Assembly: GCF_018860805.1 (NCBI RefSeq)
Contig: NZ_JAHKQR010000016.1
Coordinates: 124,001-188,000, forward strand
DNA: 64,000 bases
Direction: 5' to 3'
Origin: Aestuariibacter sp. A3R04
GTDB taxonomy: Bacteria; Pseudomonadota; Gammaproteobacteria; Enterobacterales; Alteromonadaceae
In this document: positions 45,548-54,768 of the stretch, one piece after another
How the letters are laid out: every line of letters starts with the position of its first letter
How positions within the stretch are numbered: the first letter of the stretch is position 1
Position numbers and translations under genes: made by a program
Notes under the pieces: generated by a model
Seen by the model: the letters and a program-made list of their open reading frames with translations, nothing else
Told to the model about the DNA's origin: nothing
Databases searched by the model: none

Positions 45548-46636
45548 CTAACGGGTTTGTTCGGCTATTCTATCAAGTAAAGTCAGCACTTCGCCACTGG
45601 CTCGCTCCATTGCCTCAAGTAAGCGATCAGCTTCCTCTTCGTTGCCTTGCGCCGCTGCTTGCATCGCCTGAACACCAGCTCTGTGTACTTCAGCATGCTG
45701 CTTTTCCAAACGCTGGAAGGCATCTGAGCGTCCCATCTCGCTGTGCATGTTCTCACGATACCATTGACCCAAACGGCATTGGGTATGATCTGCAAAATCG
45801 TTGGGTTGCTTACTGCTCTTACCACACAGTACTGCATAAACCTCACTTTTCCAAACAACATGGTCAAGTTTAACGGTTTGCAAAAAGGTTTGTAGTGATG
45901 CGTCGTTAATAGTGTCTTTCATGCTATTCGAATAGCTCACCATTTTTTCATAGTTCGCATTCAAGCCACCTATACCGGTGGATAATTGCTCGTTGTTTTC
46001 CTGCAAGCCACTCACCACACCTACAGCTGCTCGGGTCGACTGAATAATTCCCTGTACCAGCTCGGCGACTTCACTGGCCGATTTGTTTGTTTCGTTGGCA
46101 AGGGCTCGAACTTCATCGGCCACCACACTAAAACCACGACCGGCATCACCAGCACGCGCGGCTTCAATAGCTGCATTCAGGGCTAACAGGTTGGTTTGAT
46201 CGGAAATACTGGTGATGGTGGCCACAAATTTATTGATGTTATCTGCGGTGTCAGACAACCCGGAAATACGCTCACTCATTTGGCCCATTTTGCTATTGAG
46301 AAGATCCATATCTTTCAGGATATTACTCAGAGTATTTGCACTTTCATTAAACAGTGTACTGATATCACCAATATGTTCTTTTTCTTGGTTAATGTTCATA
46401 AAGGATTTCAGAACGGTTTCACGAATACCTGCTACCTGCTGAATAGAATCGAGCATAGATAAGGTTACACCGTTAAAAGTACTACTTGCGGTTGCGGCAG
46501 ATTCGCTGGCGCGAAGATTGGCTTCGGCCAGCTGTTGCTCAAGACCTTGTACCTGGGCTTCCAGCGCCCTGTTTTCCTTGGCCAGATTTCTATTTTCATC
46601 TTGTATTGCTGTTAGCGAAGATTTAAGTACAAACAT
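45548..46636 (-). CDS. Soluble methyl-accepting protein with C-terminal CZB zinc-binding domain
   Basis: A protein of 362 residues with an N-terminal coiled coil (residues 10-45), no membrane helix, the MCP signalling tip [23 protein letters not shown], and a C-terminal chemoreceptor zinc-binding domain. The CZB ligands are visible as His in [11 protein letters not shown], the [10 protein letters not shown] motif, and [14 protein letters not shown] domains in other bacteria respond to zinc or to hypochlorous acid through the zinc-bound cysteine. It is first in an operon with the histidine kinase. Confidence 0.92.
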   Translation of the reverse strand: MFVLKSSLTAIQDENRNLAKENRALEAQVQGLEQQLAEANLRASESAATASSTFNGVTLSMLDSIQQVAGIRETVLKSFMNINQEKEHIGDISTLFNESANTLSNILKDMDLLNSKMGQMSERISGLSDTADNINKFVATITSISDQTNLLALNAAIEAARAGDAGRGFSVVADEVRALANETNKSASEVAELVQGIIQSTRAAVGVVSGLQENNEQLSTGIGGLNANYEKMVSYSNSMKDTINDASLQTFLQTVKLDHVVWKSEVYAVLCGKSSKQPNDFADHTQCRLGQWYRENMHSEMGRSDAFQRLEKQHAEVHRAGVQAMQAAAQGNEEEADRLLEAMERASGEVLTLLDRIAEQTR

Positions 46637-47440
46637 GCGTTCCTCTGTGATTCCCGAGCTGGTTTCTTACAACCTTACGCTCAATCAATTAGTAATGTAA
46701 TTATCATTATATAAGTACGATGTGTTTTCACCCCACCACCGCCATACCACAGTAAAGTGATAATTTACTTATCGGCAGCCAACCCCAAAACAATAAGCTA
46801 CCCAGACAAAAAACTATACACTTAGTTGTGCAACTTGTGGATAACTTTGTGTATTACATATAGAACTGTTTGTGCACAGATCGCTGTAAGGGTTATTTGC
46901 ACTATGTTTTTAAACTGCGATCAGATCTCTCTGGCCAGAGCGATCGCTAACAACGCAGACCAGCTTGCCCTCACCTGTTACGCACATAAAGTAGACAACG
47001 CGTCCCACGGGCTGACACCAAAATCGACCTAATTATGCAACGTAAAAAGTAAATTCTCGCTTGACTATGAAAGATGAATGTGGATCTCTAAAGGCTTGTT
47101 ACACAAGGCATGCAGCCTGAAAAGACAATTAGCACCCCCAATTTTCACGCAGCGCAAAATCAGATTTGTCAAGGCCCAAACAGAACAAAGCCACTTACCG
47201 GCTCAAGAGTTGTCTTTCTGTACACCAGAAAAATAAATTTACCCTGTTGGCCAGTGCGATCAGACAGTTTGATCTCAAATTAGTGGTTTGGGATCATTTT
47301 CATTGCGCAGGATCGACGCTCATACCACGAAAGTATGGCTTGTGGACATCTTTTTTTGATCACATACAAAAGTGCGATTGTGACCCCTTTGGGTAAGCGC
47401 TTTGCGAGCCTATTCGAGAACGCCGAATCACCGGGCACAA
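46637..47440. other. Gene-free region rich in GATC sites with one DnaA-type box
   Basis: About 800 bp with no supportable gene. Ten GATC sites fall in 483 bp (46879-47361), against about two expected by chance. A perfect DnaA consensus TGTGGATAA lies at 46836-46844, just before the cluster. Short open frames here have no family features. The region also contains the promoter of the CZB chemoreceptor operon on the minus strand. Whether it binds SeqA/DnaA or is only a methylation-rich intergenic region cannot be decided here. Confidence 0.45.
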
Positions 47441-47462
47441 AAAAAGGCCCGAAGGCCTTTTT
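47441..47462 (-). terminator. Terminator of ppa
   Basis: Perfect stem AAAAAGGCC/GGCCTTTTT around a 4-nt loop that reads TTCG on the minus strand, the very stable tetraloop. It lies 18 bp after the ppa stop codon and can work in both directions. Confidence 0.93.
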
Positions 47463-47479
47463 AAATAATGACGACAGCT

Positions 47480-48013
47480 TTACTCACCCGCTTCGTAACG
47501 TTTTGCACTTGATACGATTTCTTCTTTGGCTGCTTCCGCGTCAGCCCAACCGTCGATTTTCACCCACTTACCAGGCTCTAAATCTTTGTAGTGAGAGAAG
47601 AAATGCTCAATCTGTTGCTTCAGCAATTCTGGCACGTCGTTGATGTCTTTAACATCGCGGTAAATAGTGGATAACTTGTCTACTGGCACAGCCAGTACTT
47701 TTGCATCCTTACCAGATTCATCGGTCATGTTAAGTACACCTACAGGACGGCACTTAATCACAGAACCACTCAGAATAGGGAATGGCGTCATTACCAACAC
47801 GTCAACCGGGTCACCGTCTTCAGACAGGGTGTTATTTACGTAGCCGTAGTTAACCGGGTAATGCATGCAAGTAGCCATGAAGCGATCGACAAACATTGCG
47901 CCGGTCTCTTTGTCTACTTCGTACTTTACAGGGTCAGCATGGGCTGGAATTTCGATGATAACATTCACTACTTCTGGCATATCTTTACCAGCAGGAACGG
48001 CGTTCAGGCTCAT
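47480..48013 (-). CDS. ppa: Inorganic pyrophosphatase (family I)
   Basis: A protein of 177 residues, the normal size of bacterial family I enzymes. The signature [14 protein letters not shown] binds the catalytic metals, and [28 protein letters not shown] and [14 protein letters not shown] are typical. It hydrolyses pyrophosphate in the cytoplasm and so drives biosynthetic reactions. Single-gene transcript with a strong terminator. Confidence 0.97.
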   Translation of the reverse strand: MSLNAVPAGKDMPEVVNVIIEIPAHADPVKYEVDKETGAMFVDRFMATCMHYPVNYGYVNNTLSEDGDPVDVLVMTPFPILSGSVIKCRPVGVLNMTDESGKDAKVLAVPVDKLSTIYRDVKDINDVPELLKQQIEHFFSHYKDLEPGKWVKIDGWADAEAAKEEIVSSAKRYEAGE

Positions 48014-48128
48014 GAAATAATCCTTTGGTTATTTTAAACAATGAAACGTTGAACGGAAAAAACCCGACTATTGGGCTTTATCCGCGAAAATTGCGCATAA
48101 GTATACGGCGAGTCCGGCAAAATAAAAA

Positions 48129-48154
48129 CCAGTTAAGACCCTTGTCTTAACTGG
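48129..48154 (-). terminator. Terminator of fbp
   Basis: On the minus strand CCAGTTAAGAC/GTCTTAACTGG form an 11-bp perfect stem with a 4-nt loop, followed by TTTTTATTTT. A textbook intrinsic terminator 29 bp after the fbp stop codon. Confidence 0.95.
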
Positions 48155-48182
48155 GTCAAAGATATCTGCCAGCAAATCTCCA

Positions 48183-49160
48183 TTATTTTGCGTCAGCGTA
48201 GTAGGTCAGGCAGGTTTCTACTTCTTCTTTCGATCCCAACAACACCGGTACGCGCTGATGAATTTCTGTAGGCATCACTTCCATGATACGCCCATGCCCG
48301 GTATTGGCTAAACCACCAGCTTGCTCCATCAGGAACGCCATGGGGTTCGCTTCGTATAGCAGGCGCAATTTACCGGCCTTCGACGGGTTGCGGTTGTCAT
48401 AGGGGTACATAAAAATACCTCCGCGACACAATACACGGTGAATATCACCCACCATAGCTGCAACCCAACGCATGTTGAAGTTCTTTTCACGCGGGCCATC
48501 TGCTCCGGCGAGAAGGTCGCCAACATACGCCTTCATAGGCGCTTCCCAATGGCGCTGGTTAGAAGCGTTGATAGCAAACTCTGACGTTTGCGCCGGTACC
48601 TGAATATTCGGATGAGTCAGCAAAAAACCACCATGGGTTTTATCCAGCGTGTAAATATGTGTGCCCTTTCCGGTTGTCATGGCCAGCATCGTGGACGGAC
48701 CGTACAACACATAGCCCGCAGCCACCATCTGAGTGCCGGGCTGAAGAAACGCGGAAGGGTCGTCGGCGTCCATCCATTGGGGCGCATGAGCAATGGAGAA
48801 TATGGTACCAATTAAACTGTTAATTTCAGTGTTTGACGAGCCATCGAGCGGGTCGAAGCTCACCAGGTAGTTGCCGTTTGGATTACACGGCACCACCGTG
48901 TCTTCTTCTTCTGACGAAATAGCTTTCACATAGCCGGATTCTTTCAGCGTATCTTTTAAAATTTGATTAGAAATAACATCCAGTTTCTTTTGTGTTTCGC
49001 CCTGTACGTTTTCACTGAGGGTTGAACCGAGTACACCAGCTAATGCGCCCTGGCTAACGCGGAAAGAGATTTCTTTGCAACCTGCCAGAAGGGTTCGAAT
49101 CAATAAAATGAGCTCCAGCGGTGCTCCGTCTTTTTGTAACTGCGAATTTAAACGTTTCAT
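48183..49160 (-). CDS. fbp: Fructose-1,6-bisphosphatase class I
   Basis: A protein of 325 residues. The metal-binding [14 protein letters not shown] motif, [12 protein letters not shown], and [29 protein letters not shown] with its substrate lysine identify class I FBPase. It converts fructose-1,6-bisphosphate to fructose-6-phosphate in gluconeogenesis, which suits a bacterium living on acids and amino acids. It is followed by its own terminator and faces ppa on the same strand in a separate transcript. Confidence 0.96.
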   Translation of the reverse strand: MKRLNSQLQKDGAPLELILLIRTLLAGCKEISFRVSQGALAGVLGSTLSENVQGETQKKLDVISNQILKDTLKESGYVKAISSEEEDTVVPCNPNGNYLVSFDPLDGSSNTEINSLIGTIFSIAHAPQWMDADDPSAFLQPGTQMVAAGYVLYGPSTMLAMTTGKGTHIYTLDKTHGGFLLTHPNIQVPAQTSEFAINASNQRHWEAPMKAYVGDLLAGADGPREKNFNMRWVAAMVGDIHRVLCRGGIFMYPYDNRNPSKAGKLRLLYEANPMAFLMEQAGGLANTGHGRIMEVMPTEIHQRVPVLLGSKEEVETCLTYYADAK

Positions 49161-49425
49161 TGTGTGCTATAGCCTTGTCTGTTTGTGTAGGGTGAGTGTT
49201 CAGCGCTTGTCGCTTTCCTGCAAAAGTTGAACTGAACTCATGTCGCTTGCCGTTTATTATTACCCGGTGGACAGTCGGCACTGACTGGGCCACGGACACG
49301 TTTTATAAAGCTGACAAATCAATTGTAACCGCGAATAGCCTTCAGGGGAAATGCCTGATTCGGGTATTGGCGCCCATGGGGGCACTTCTGCTAAAGTAGC
49401 CGCCTTAACTGAACACAGGATATTT

Positions 49426-50781
49426 ATGCACGTACACATTCTTGGGATCTGCGGCAGTTTTATGGGTGGTATTGCCGCTATCGCTAAATCCCTGGGCCAC
49501 ACAGTCACTGGTTCTGACCGCAACGTTTATCCGCCAATGAGTACACAACTGGAAGCCCTGGGAATTACGCTTACGGAAGGTTACGATACCTCGCAGTTCG
49601 AGCCCGCACCCGATATGGTGATTATTGGCAATGCTATGTCGCGTGGAAACCCGGCGGTAGAGTATGTGCTTAACAGAAACCTGCCCTACACCAGCGGGCC
49701 CCAGTGGTTGTTAGACAACCTGCTCACCTCGCGATGGGTGATTGGCGTGGCCGGTACCCACGGAAAAACCACAACCTCCAGTATGGTAGCCTGGATTTTA
49801 GAATCAGCCGGATTGGCACCGGGTTTCCTTATTGGCGGTATTCCGGAGAATTTCGGCATTTCTGCTCGTGTTGGAGAAAGTCCGTTCTTTGTTATAGAAG
49901 CTGACGAGTACGACAGTGCTTTTTTCGACAAGCGCTCTAAGTTTGTTCACTATCGGCCGCGAACACTGGTATTAAATAATCTGGAATACGATCACGCAGA
50001 TATTTTCCCTGATTTGGCTGCCATCCAAACCCAGTTTCACCACCTTATCAGAACCGTGCCTGAAAACGGACTCATCGTATCACCAAAGGATGACAAAGCC
50101 ATGGAAGAGACCCTTCAAAAAGGATGCTGGTCAGACCAGCAATACCTCGGCACGGACTGGCAGGCGAGTTTGATTGCCGCCGATGGCAGTGAATTTGAGG
50201 TACTCTTTAAAGGTGAAAAAGCTGGCGTAGTAAGCTGGGAATTAATGGGCCAGCACAATGTAAATAACGGTTTAATGGCCATTGCTGCTGCCCATCATGC
50301 CGGCGTAACCACCGCCGATGCCATAGCAGGCTTGTGCTCGTTTAAAAATGTGAAGCGTCGTATGGAATGCAAAGGTATAGTAAACAATATCACGGTTTAT
50401 GATGACTTTGCCCACCATCCCACAGCAATAGCAACAACGCTGAAAGGATTGCGGAAAAAAGTACGCAATGCGCGTATTATCGCCATATTAGAACCGCGTT
50501 CGAATACAATGAAGATGGGTGTACACAAACACACACTGGTTAACAGCTGGCAACAAGCAGATGAAGTACTCGTTTTCGAGCCCGCTGGTATGGATTGGTC
50601 ACTGGCTGATGCAGTTAAGAGCAGTGTCACCTCAGCAAAGTGTTTTTACGACGTAGAAAATATAGTGCAAAACGTAAAAAACACGGCAAAGCCCGGCGAT
50701 CACATTCTGATAATGAGTAACGGCGGGTTTGAGGGCATTCATCAACGTATACTCGATGCTCTTCAGCCAAACCCTCAATAA
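49426..50781 (+). CDS. mpl: UDP-N-acetylmuramate:L-alanyl-gamma-D-glutamyl-meso-diaminopimelate ligase
   Basis: A protein of 451 residues from ATG 49426 (CAGGA upstream; MHVHILGICGSFMGG matches the Mpl start). The Mur ligase ATP loop GVAGTHGKTTTSSMVAW and the DDFAHHPTAI segment are present. Mpl reattaches recycled murein tripeptide to UDP-MurNAc. It precedes ubiX by 3 bp and so shares its transcript; the link between the two is positional only. A longer in-frame ATG at 49351 has no homology support. Confidence 0.95.
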   Translation: MHVHILGICGSFMGGIAAIAKSLGHTVTGSDRNVYPPMSTQLEALGITLTEGYDTSQFEPAPDMVIIGNAMSRGNPAVEYVLNRNLPYTSGPQWLLDNLLTSRWVIGVAGTHGKTTTSSMVAWILESAGLAPGFLIGGIPENFGISARVGESPFFVIEADEYDSAFFDKRSKFVHYRPRTLVLNNLEYDHADIFPDLAAIQTQFHHLIRTVPENGLIVSPKDDKAMEETLQKGCWSDQQYLGTDWQASLIAADGSEFEVLFKGEKAGVVSWELMGQHNVNNGLMAIAAAHHAGVTTADAIAGLCSFKNVKRRMECKGIVNNITVYDDFAHHPTAIATTLKGLRKKVRNARIIAILEPRSNTMKMGVHKHTLVNSWQQADEVLVFEPAGMDWSLADAVKSSVTSAKCFYDVENIVQNVKNTAKPGDHILIMSNGGFEGIHQRILDALQPNPQ

Positions 50782-50784
50782 ACC

Positions 50785-51417
50785 ATGGAACCACAGGCGA
50801 TGTTGAAAAAACAAATCACGTTGGCGATCACTGGCGCATCCGGTGCGCCCTACGCGTTGCGGTTGCTGGAAGTACTGGTGAAAGCCGATTGCGATGTGTT
50901 TGTTCTGATTTCTTCGGCGGCCAAGGTAGTCTTTGCTACTGAGGAGCGTATCAAGATACCTGCCAGCCCAGACGCTGCCAGCGCCTTTTTCAGCGAGCGG
51001 TTCTCTGCTCGGCCAAACCAGATCAGGGTTTGTGGAAAAGAAGAATGGTTCTCACCGGTGGCATCAGGTTCAGCAGCCCCTAAACAGATGGTTATTTGCC
51101 CGTGCTCCACCGGCACGCTGTCTGCCGTCGCCATAGGGGCCAGCGACAACCTCATTGAGCGTGCTGCCGACGTGATTTTAAAAGAACGCGGTCAGCTTAT
51201 TCTCGTAACCCGGGAAATGCCCCTGTCGTCTATTCATTTGGAAAATATGTTAAAACTGTCACAAATGGGTGCGACAATTATGCCGGCTTCCCCGGGTTTT
51301 TATCACAACCCCGAACGCATCAGTGATTTGGTAGACTTTGTCGTCGCCCGTATCCTCGACCACCTGGGTATCGACCAAACACTGATGATGAGATGGGGCT
51401 ATCAACCCACTCCTTAA
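50785..51417 (+). CDS. ubiX: Flavin prenyltransferase UbiX
   Basis: Up to 210 residues. The Rossmann-like start [45 protein letters not shown], and [21 protein letters not shown] are diagnostic of UbiX/Pad1. It makes the prenylated FMN cofactor of the decarboxylase UbiD in ubiquinone synthesis. Its start is 3 bp after the mpl stop. A second ATG at 50800 ([12 protein letters not shown]) fits the family N-terminus equally well, with AGG just upstream. Confidence 0.96.
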   Translation: MEPQAMLKKQITLAITGASGAPYALRLLEVLVKADCDVFVLISSAAKVVFATEERIKIPASPDAASAFFSERFSARPNQIRVCGKEEWFSPVASGSAAPKQMVICPCSTGTLSAVAIGASDNLIERAADVILKERGQLILVTREMPLSSIHLENMLKLSQMGATIMPASPGFYHNPERISDLVDFVVARILDHLGIDQTLMMRWGYQPTP

Positions 51418-51434
51418 CAATAGAAGGAATTGTC

Positions 51435-52244
51435 ATGCAAGCTTCTGTTAAACGCGCTGTGGTATTGGCATTGTCTCTCACAGCCGGAACAGTTACCAGT
51501 TTACCCGCTTTCGGTTGGGGCCAGACCGGTCACCGGGTTACCGGCGCTATTGCAGAAAACCATCTGACGCCAGCAGCAAAAGCTGCAATTGCACGGTTAC
51601 TGCCCAACGAATCATTGGCAGAAGCGTCAACTTATCCAGATGAAATGCGATCAAACCCCAGTGAATACTGGCGTAAAATCACACCGCCGTGGCACTACGT
51701 AACCGTACCAAAACACAAGCACTACCACGACGTTGGTGCACCGGAGCAAGGCGATGCCTACACTGCTTTAAAGGCCTTTACCTCCACGCTTAAAAGCAAA
51801 AAAGCCGGCCGCGAAGAAAAACAACGGGCGCTGCGCTTTATTGTACATATCATCGGTGATTTACATCAGCCTTTACACGCTGGTAACGGCACTGACCGCG
51901 GTGGCAACGATGTTAAAGTGCGTTTTTTCTGGGAAGACAGTAACTTGCATACTGTTTGGGATTCAAAAATGCTTGATGGCAAGAAGCTGTCTTACACCGA
52001 GTGGACCCGCTGGCTCGACAGAAAAATTACAGCCAAAGACATTGATACCTGGAGTAAAGCTACGCCGGAAGAATGGATTGCGGAATCGACACAAATCCGC
52101 GACACCATTTACCCTGAAGATGCGAATAATATGTCATATGACTACGTATACGAACATTTGCCTGTCGCCAAACAACGTTTGCAACAGGCTGGCATTCGCA
52201 TAGCCACATATTTGAATACTATTTTTGCCTCAGCCGCTGAGTAA
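51435..52244 (+). CDS. Secreted S1/P1-type nuclease
   Basis: A protein of 269 residues from ATG 51435 (GAAGGA site). The signal peptide ends at LPAFG; the mature N-terminus is Trp-Gly-Gln-Thr-Gly-His, and in this family that Trp contributes to the zinc site. Further zinc ligands appear in PWHYVTVP, IVHIIGDLHQPLHAG, and GGNDVKVRFF followed by NLHTVWDSKML. These enzymes cut single-stranded nucleic acids and 3'-nucleotides, so it may scavenge phosphate in the periplasm. It lies 17 bp after ubiX and may be co-transcribed. Confidence 0.93.
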   Translation: MQASVKRAVVLALSLTAGTVTSLPAFGWGQTGHRVTGAIAENHLTPAAKAAIARLLPNESLAEASTYPDEMRSNPSEYWRKITPPWHYVTVPKHKHYHDVGAPEQGDAYTALKAFTSTLKSKKAGREEKQRALRFIVHIIGDLHQPLHAGNGTDRGGNDVKVRFFWEDSNLHTVWDSKMLDGKKLSYTEWTRWLDRKITAKDIDTWSKATPEEWIAESTQIRDTIYPEDANNMSYDYVYEHLPVAKQRLQQAGIRIATYLNTIFASAAE

Positions 52245-52263
52245 TAACTTAACGGCCGTTGAC

Positions 52264-52749
52264 TTAGTCTACGTCCAGCGGCTCGGGTGAAAGAATCACA
52301 CCCGTGCTGTCGGCGTACAGATGGTCTTCAGGCAGGAAGGTAACGCCACCGAAGTTTACCGGTACATCTACTTCACCAACACTTTCTGTTTCTGCGTTTA
52401 CAGGAATAGAAGCCACTGCGAAAATACCAATATCTAAGTCAGCCAGGGTATCAACCTCCCTGACGCTGCCATACAACACAATACCTTCCCAGTCGTTGTC
52501 GATGGCAAGCTGAGCAGACGCAGAGTCGATTAGGGCACGACGGGTTGAACCACCGCCATCAATCAACAACACCTTTCCCGCACCTGGCTGAGCAAGAACA
52601 CGGTCAATAAGGCCTCGGTCTTCGTAGCACTTAATCGTGGTAATTTCACCGCCGAATGAGTACCGACCACCGTAACTCACAAAAATAGGGTCAACGACGT
52701 CAACGCTGTCTGTGAATAAATCACATAATTCAGAAGTGTTATAGTCCAT
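52264..52749 (-). CDS. rraA: Ribonuclease E activity regulator RraA
   Basis: A protein of 161 residues matching E. coli RraA in length and in [21 protein letters not shown], the [15 protein letters not shown] region, [14 protein letters not shown] and [14 protein letters not shown]. RraA forms a trimer that binds RNase E and slows RNA decay. The family also contains metal-dependent aldolases; the RraA-specific N-terminus favours the regulator. It is convergent with the S1-type nuclease, 19 bp away. Confidence 0.95.
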   Translation of the reverse strand: MDYNTSELCDLFTDSVDVVDPIFVSYGGRYSFGGEITTIKCYEDRGLIDRVLAQPGAGKVLLIDGGGSTRRALIDSASAQLAIDNDWEGIVLYGSVREVDTLADLDIGIFAVASIPVNAETESVGEVDVPVNFGGVTFLPEDHLYADSTGVILSPEPLDVD

Positions 52750-52970
52750 AATGGTGCCTTGTTTGCTGCATAAATTGCCATCGAATGTAGCGCTATGCTA
52801 CCCGTGCTAGCATAGCACTATTCCTCCAATGAAATACATACGCCTGTGCCGCATTGCCAATAAAAACTGTCGGCGGATTGTGTTGTAACAAAGGTTTCTT
52901 TTTTCTGTCACTACGCAGTCATACAGTATCTCTAGTTTATACGCTAACGAATAGCGAAGGGGCCAAGGCA

Positions 52971-53492
52971 ATGCTAAGTCTTAAATCCTTGACCAAAGCC
53001 GATACGAATCTCTTTTTTTGGCTTTATAAATTAACGCAAAAACGCAATTGCACTGGCATCATTTGGTTGTCTAAAACCGGTGACGGTTACCTGTATTTTG
53101 TGATTGGCCTGCTGCTATGGGCATTTGAACCAGAACACGGTGAGCTTTTTCTCTACACGGCACTGATGGCCTATGCACTGGAGTTGCCTGTATACGTTAT
53201 ATTGAAAAAGATGTTCAAACGTCCACGCCCTTGCGACTTGTTGAGCAACTTTACCGCCCATGTTACTCCTTCCGACAAGTTTAGCCTGCCTTCTGGTCAT
53301 ACAGCAGCAGCCTGGCTTATGGCCAGTATGGTGGCACATTTCTATCCGCCATTTGCATTACTCGCGTACAGCTGGGCCGTGCTCATTGGTCTGTCCCGCA
53401 TTTTGCTGGGTGTGCATTATCCAACAGACGTGATTGCCGGTACCTTGCTTGGCCTCACTATCGCTTCACTGAGTTTATCTATACTGGGGTAG
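52971..53492 (+). CDS. PAP2-family membrane phosphatase
   Basis: A protein of 173 residues from ATG 52971 (AAGG upstream); an open frame extends to 52854 without homology. The three acid phosphatase motifs are present: KKMFKRPRP, PSGHTAAAW and SRILLGVHYPTDVIAG. There are about five membrane helices. It is probably an undecaprenyl-pyrophosphate or lipid phosphatase in the inner membrane. It ends 1 bp before the start of the next glycosyltransferase gene, so they form an operon. Confidence 0.88.
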   Translation: MLSLKSLTKADTNLFFWLYKLTQKRNCTGIIWLSKTGDGYLYFVIGLLLWAFEPEHGELFLYTALMAYALELPVYVILKKMFKRPRPCDLLSNFTAHVTPSDKFSLPSGHTAAAWLMASMVAHFYPPFALLAYSWAVLIGLSRILLGVHYPTDVIAGTLLGLTIASLSLSILG

Positions 53493-53493
53493 T

Positions 53494-54561
53494 ATGAAAG
53501 TACTTTACGGCGTACAGGGGACCGGAAACGGTCATATAGCCCGTGCACGCATAATGGCAGCAGCCTTTCAGCATCGCGACGATTTTCAGGTAGATTTTGT
53601 TTTCTCCGGACGGGAAAGTAGCAAGTACTTCGACATGGACGTCTTTGGTGACTACCGGACATTTTCTGGGCTTACCTTTGTTACCCGCAATGGGCGGGTT
53701 GATAACCTGGCGACACTCAGAGAAAACCGTATTGGGCACTTCTTTCGCGATGTCAGGCACCTCGATGTATCTGGCTATGACTTGCTCATCAATGATTTTG
53801 AGCCAATTACCGCATGGGCCGCAAAGCGCGCCAATTTACCGTCTATTTCCATCAGTCATCAGGCGTGTTTCACTTACCCTGTTCCAAAATCCGGTGACAC
53901 CATAATTAACGCTATCATCCTGAAGTATTTCGCACCAACACAGGTACAGCTAGGCGTTCACTGGTACCACTTCGACCAGCCCATTGTGCCGCCTTTCGTT
54001 GCTGATAAACCTGTATTGTCCCCCAGTAAGGCCCACGTGCTGGTTTACCTGCCGTTTGAGAACATAGACCAAATTCGACAACTCCTGGAGCCACTAAGCG
54101 ATCAACGCTTTGTGTGTTACCACCCCGAGATAAAAGAACCCTTCGATCAAGGCCACTTGTCGTGGAATCCGCCATCCAAGAAGGGTTTTCAACACGCGCT
54201 ACAACACTGTAGTGGCGTAATTGCTAACGGCGGCTTTGAGCTTTCCAGTGAAGCCCTGCACTTAGGCAAGAAATTACTCATAAAACCACTGCACGGTCAG
54301 TTTGAACAACTTTCCAATGTTTTAACACTCGATAGAATGGGGTTATGCCATACCCTGTTTCAACTGGACACGGATATCGTTGAAGAGTGGCTGGACGCAC
54401 CTGAAAATGAAGCTATTCACTTCCCCGATGACCCCACGGTACTTATAGACTGGCTAAAACAAGGCAACCTTAACGACACAGGCACATTGTGCGACGCGTT
54501 ATGGGAACAAGTGCGCTACGGCGACAGGACACGGGAACGATTAATGGCACTTGCAATTTAG
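53494..54561 (+). CDS. MJ1255/VC2487-type glycosyltransferase
   Basis: A protein of 355 residues beginning MKVLYGVQGTGNGHIARARI, the glycine-rich motif of the MJ1255/VC2487 family of GT-B proteins. The C-terminal donor site shows GVIANGGFELSSEALHLGKKLLIKPLHGQFEQ, as in MurG/UGT-like enzymes. Function in the family is not established; a lipid- or cell-surface sugar transfer is likely given the coupled PAP2 phosphatase 1 bp upstream. Confidence 0.87.
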   Translation: MKVLYGVQGTGNGHIARARIMAAAFQHRDDFQVDFVFSGRESSKYFDMDVFGDYRTFSGLTFVTRNGRVDNLATLRENRIGHFFRDVRHLDVSGYDLLINDFEPITAWAAKRANLPSISISHQACFTYPVPKSGDTIINAIILKYFAPTQVQLGVHWYHFDQPIVPPFVADKPVLSPSKAHVLVYLPFENIDQIRQLLEPLSDQRFVCYHPEIKEPFDQGHLSWNPPSKKGFQHALQHCSGVIANGGFELSSEALHLGKKLLIKPLHGQFEQLSNVLTLDRMGLCHTLFQLDTDIVEEWLDAPENEAIHFPDDPTVLIDWLKQGNLNDTGTLCDALWEQVRYGDRTRERLMALAI

Positions 54562-54612
54562 AACCGCAATGCCATCATAGCAGCAATTTTAGTCTGTCTA
54601 TGCGGGTTCGCT

Positions 54613-54768
54613 GTGCGCAAAAAGCCCTTACTCATTGTATGTCTCGTTGTCCTTATCAATAGCCTCTCTGCCTGTGGCTATCGCGGAGCCTTATACCTTC
54701 CCGACGAATCTGAACAAAATCAGAATACAACCGAGCAACCCGCTACTACTCCCGGAGACTCCCAATAA
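54613..54768 (+). CDS. lptM: LPS translocon maturation lipoprotein LptM (formerly YifL)
   Basis: A 51-residue lipoprotein, GTG start at 54613. The signal peptide is MRKKPLLIVCLVVLINSLSA with lipobox Leu-Ser-Ala-Cys, Cys21 being lipidated; the mature start CGYRGALYLP follows the family pattern CGxxGPLYxP. In E. coli LptM helps oxidative assembly of the LptDE LPS translocon in the outer membrane. Its TAA shares one base with the lysA ATG (TAATG). In E. coli it stands before dapF; here lysA lies between them. Confidence 0.9.
   Translation: MRKKPLLIVCLVVLINSLSACGYRGALYLPDESEQNQNTTEQPATTPGDSQ

Noticed and set aside
46836..46844. DnaA-type box taken as proof of a replication origin.
   Set aside because: Only one perfect box is present, no AT-rich unwinding repeats are clear, and no origin-linked genes are near; kept only as a low-confidence observation.
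47166..47643. Two overlapping plus-strand frames in the GATC-rich gap.
   Set aside because: One runs into ppa antisense and through its terminator; neither has a start signal or family similarity.
49085..49100. GGGTTCGAATC, similar to the T-loop of a tRNA.
   Set aside because: It is inside fbp coding sequence (LIRTLL) and no acceptor or anticodon stem can be drawn around it.
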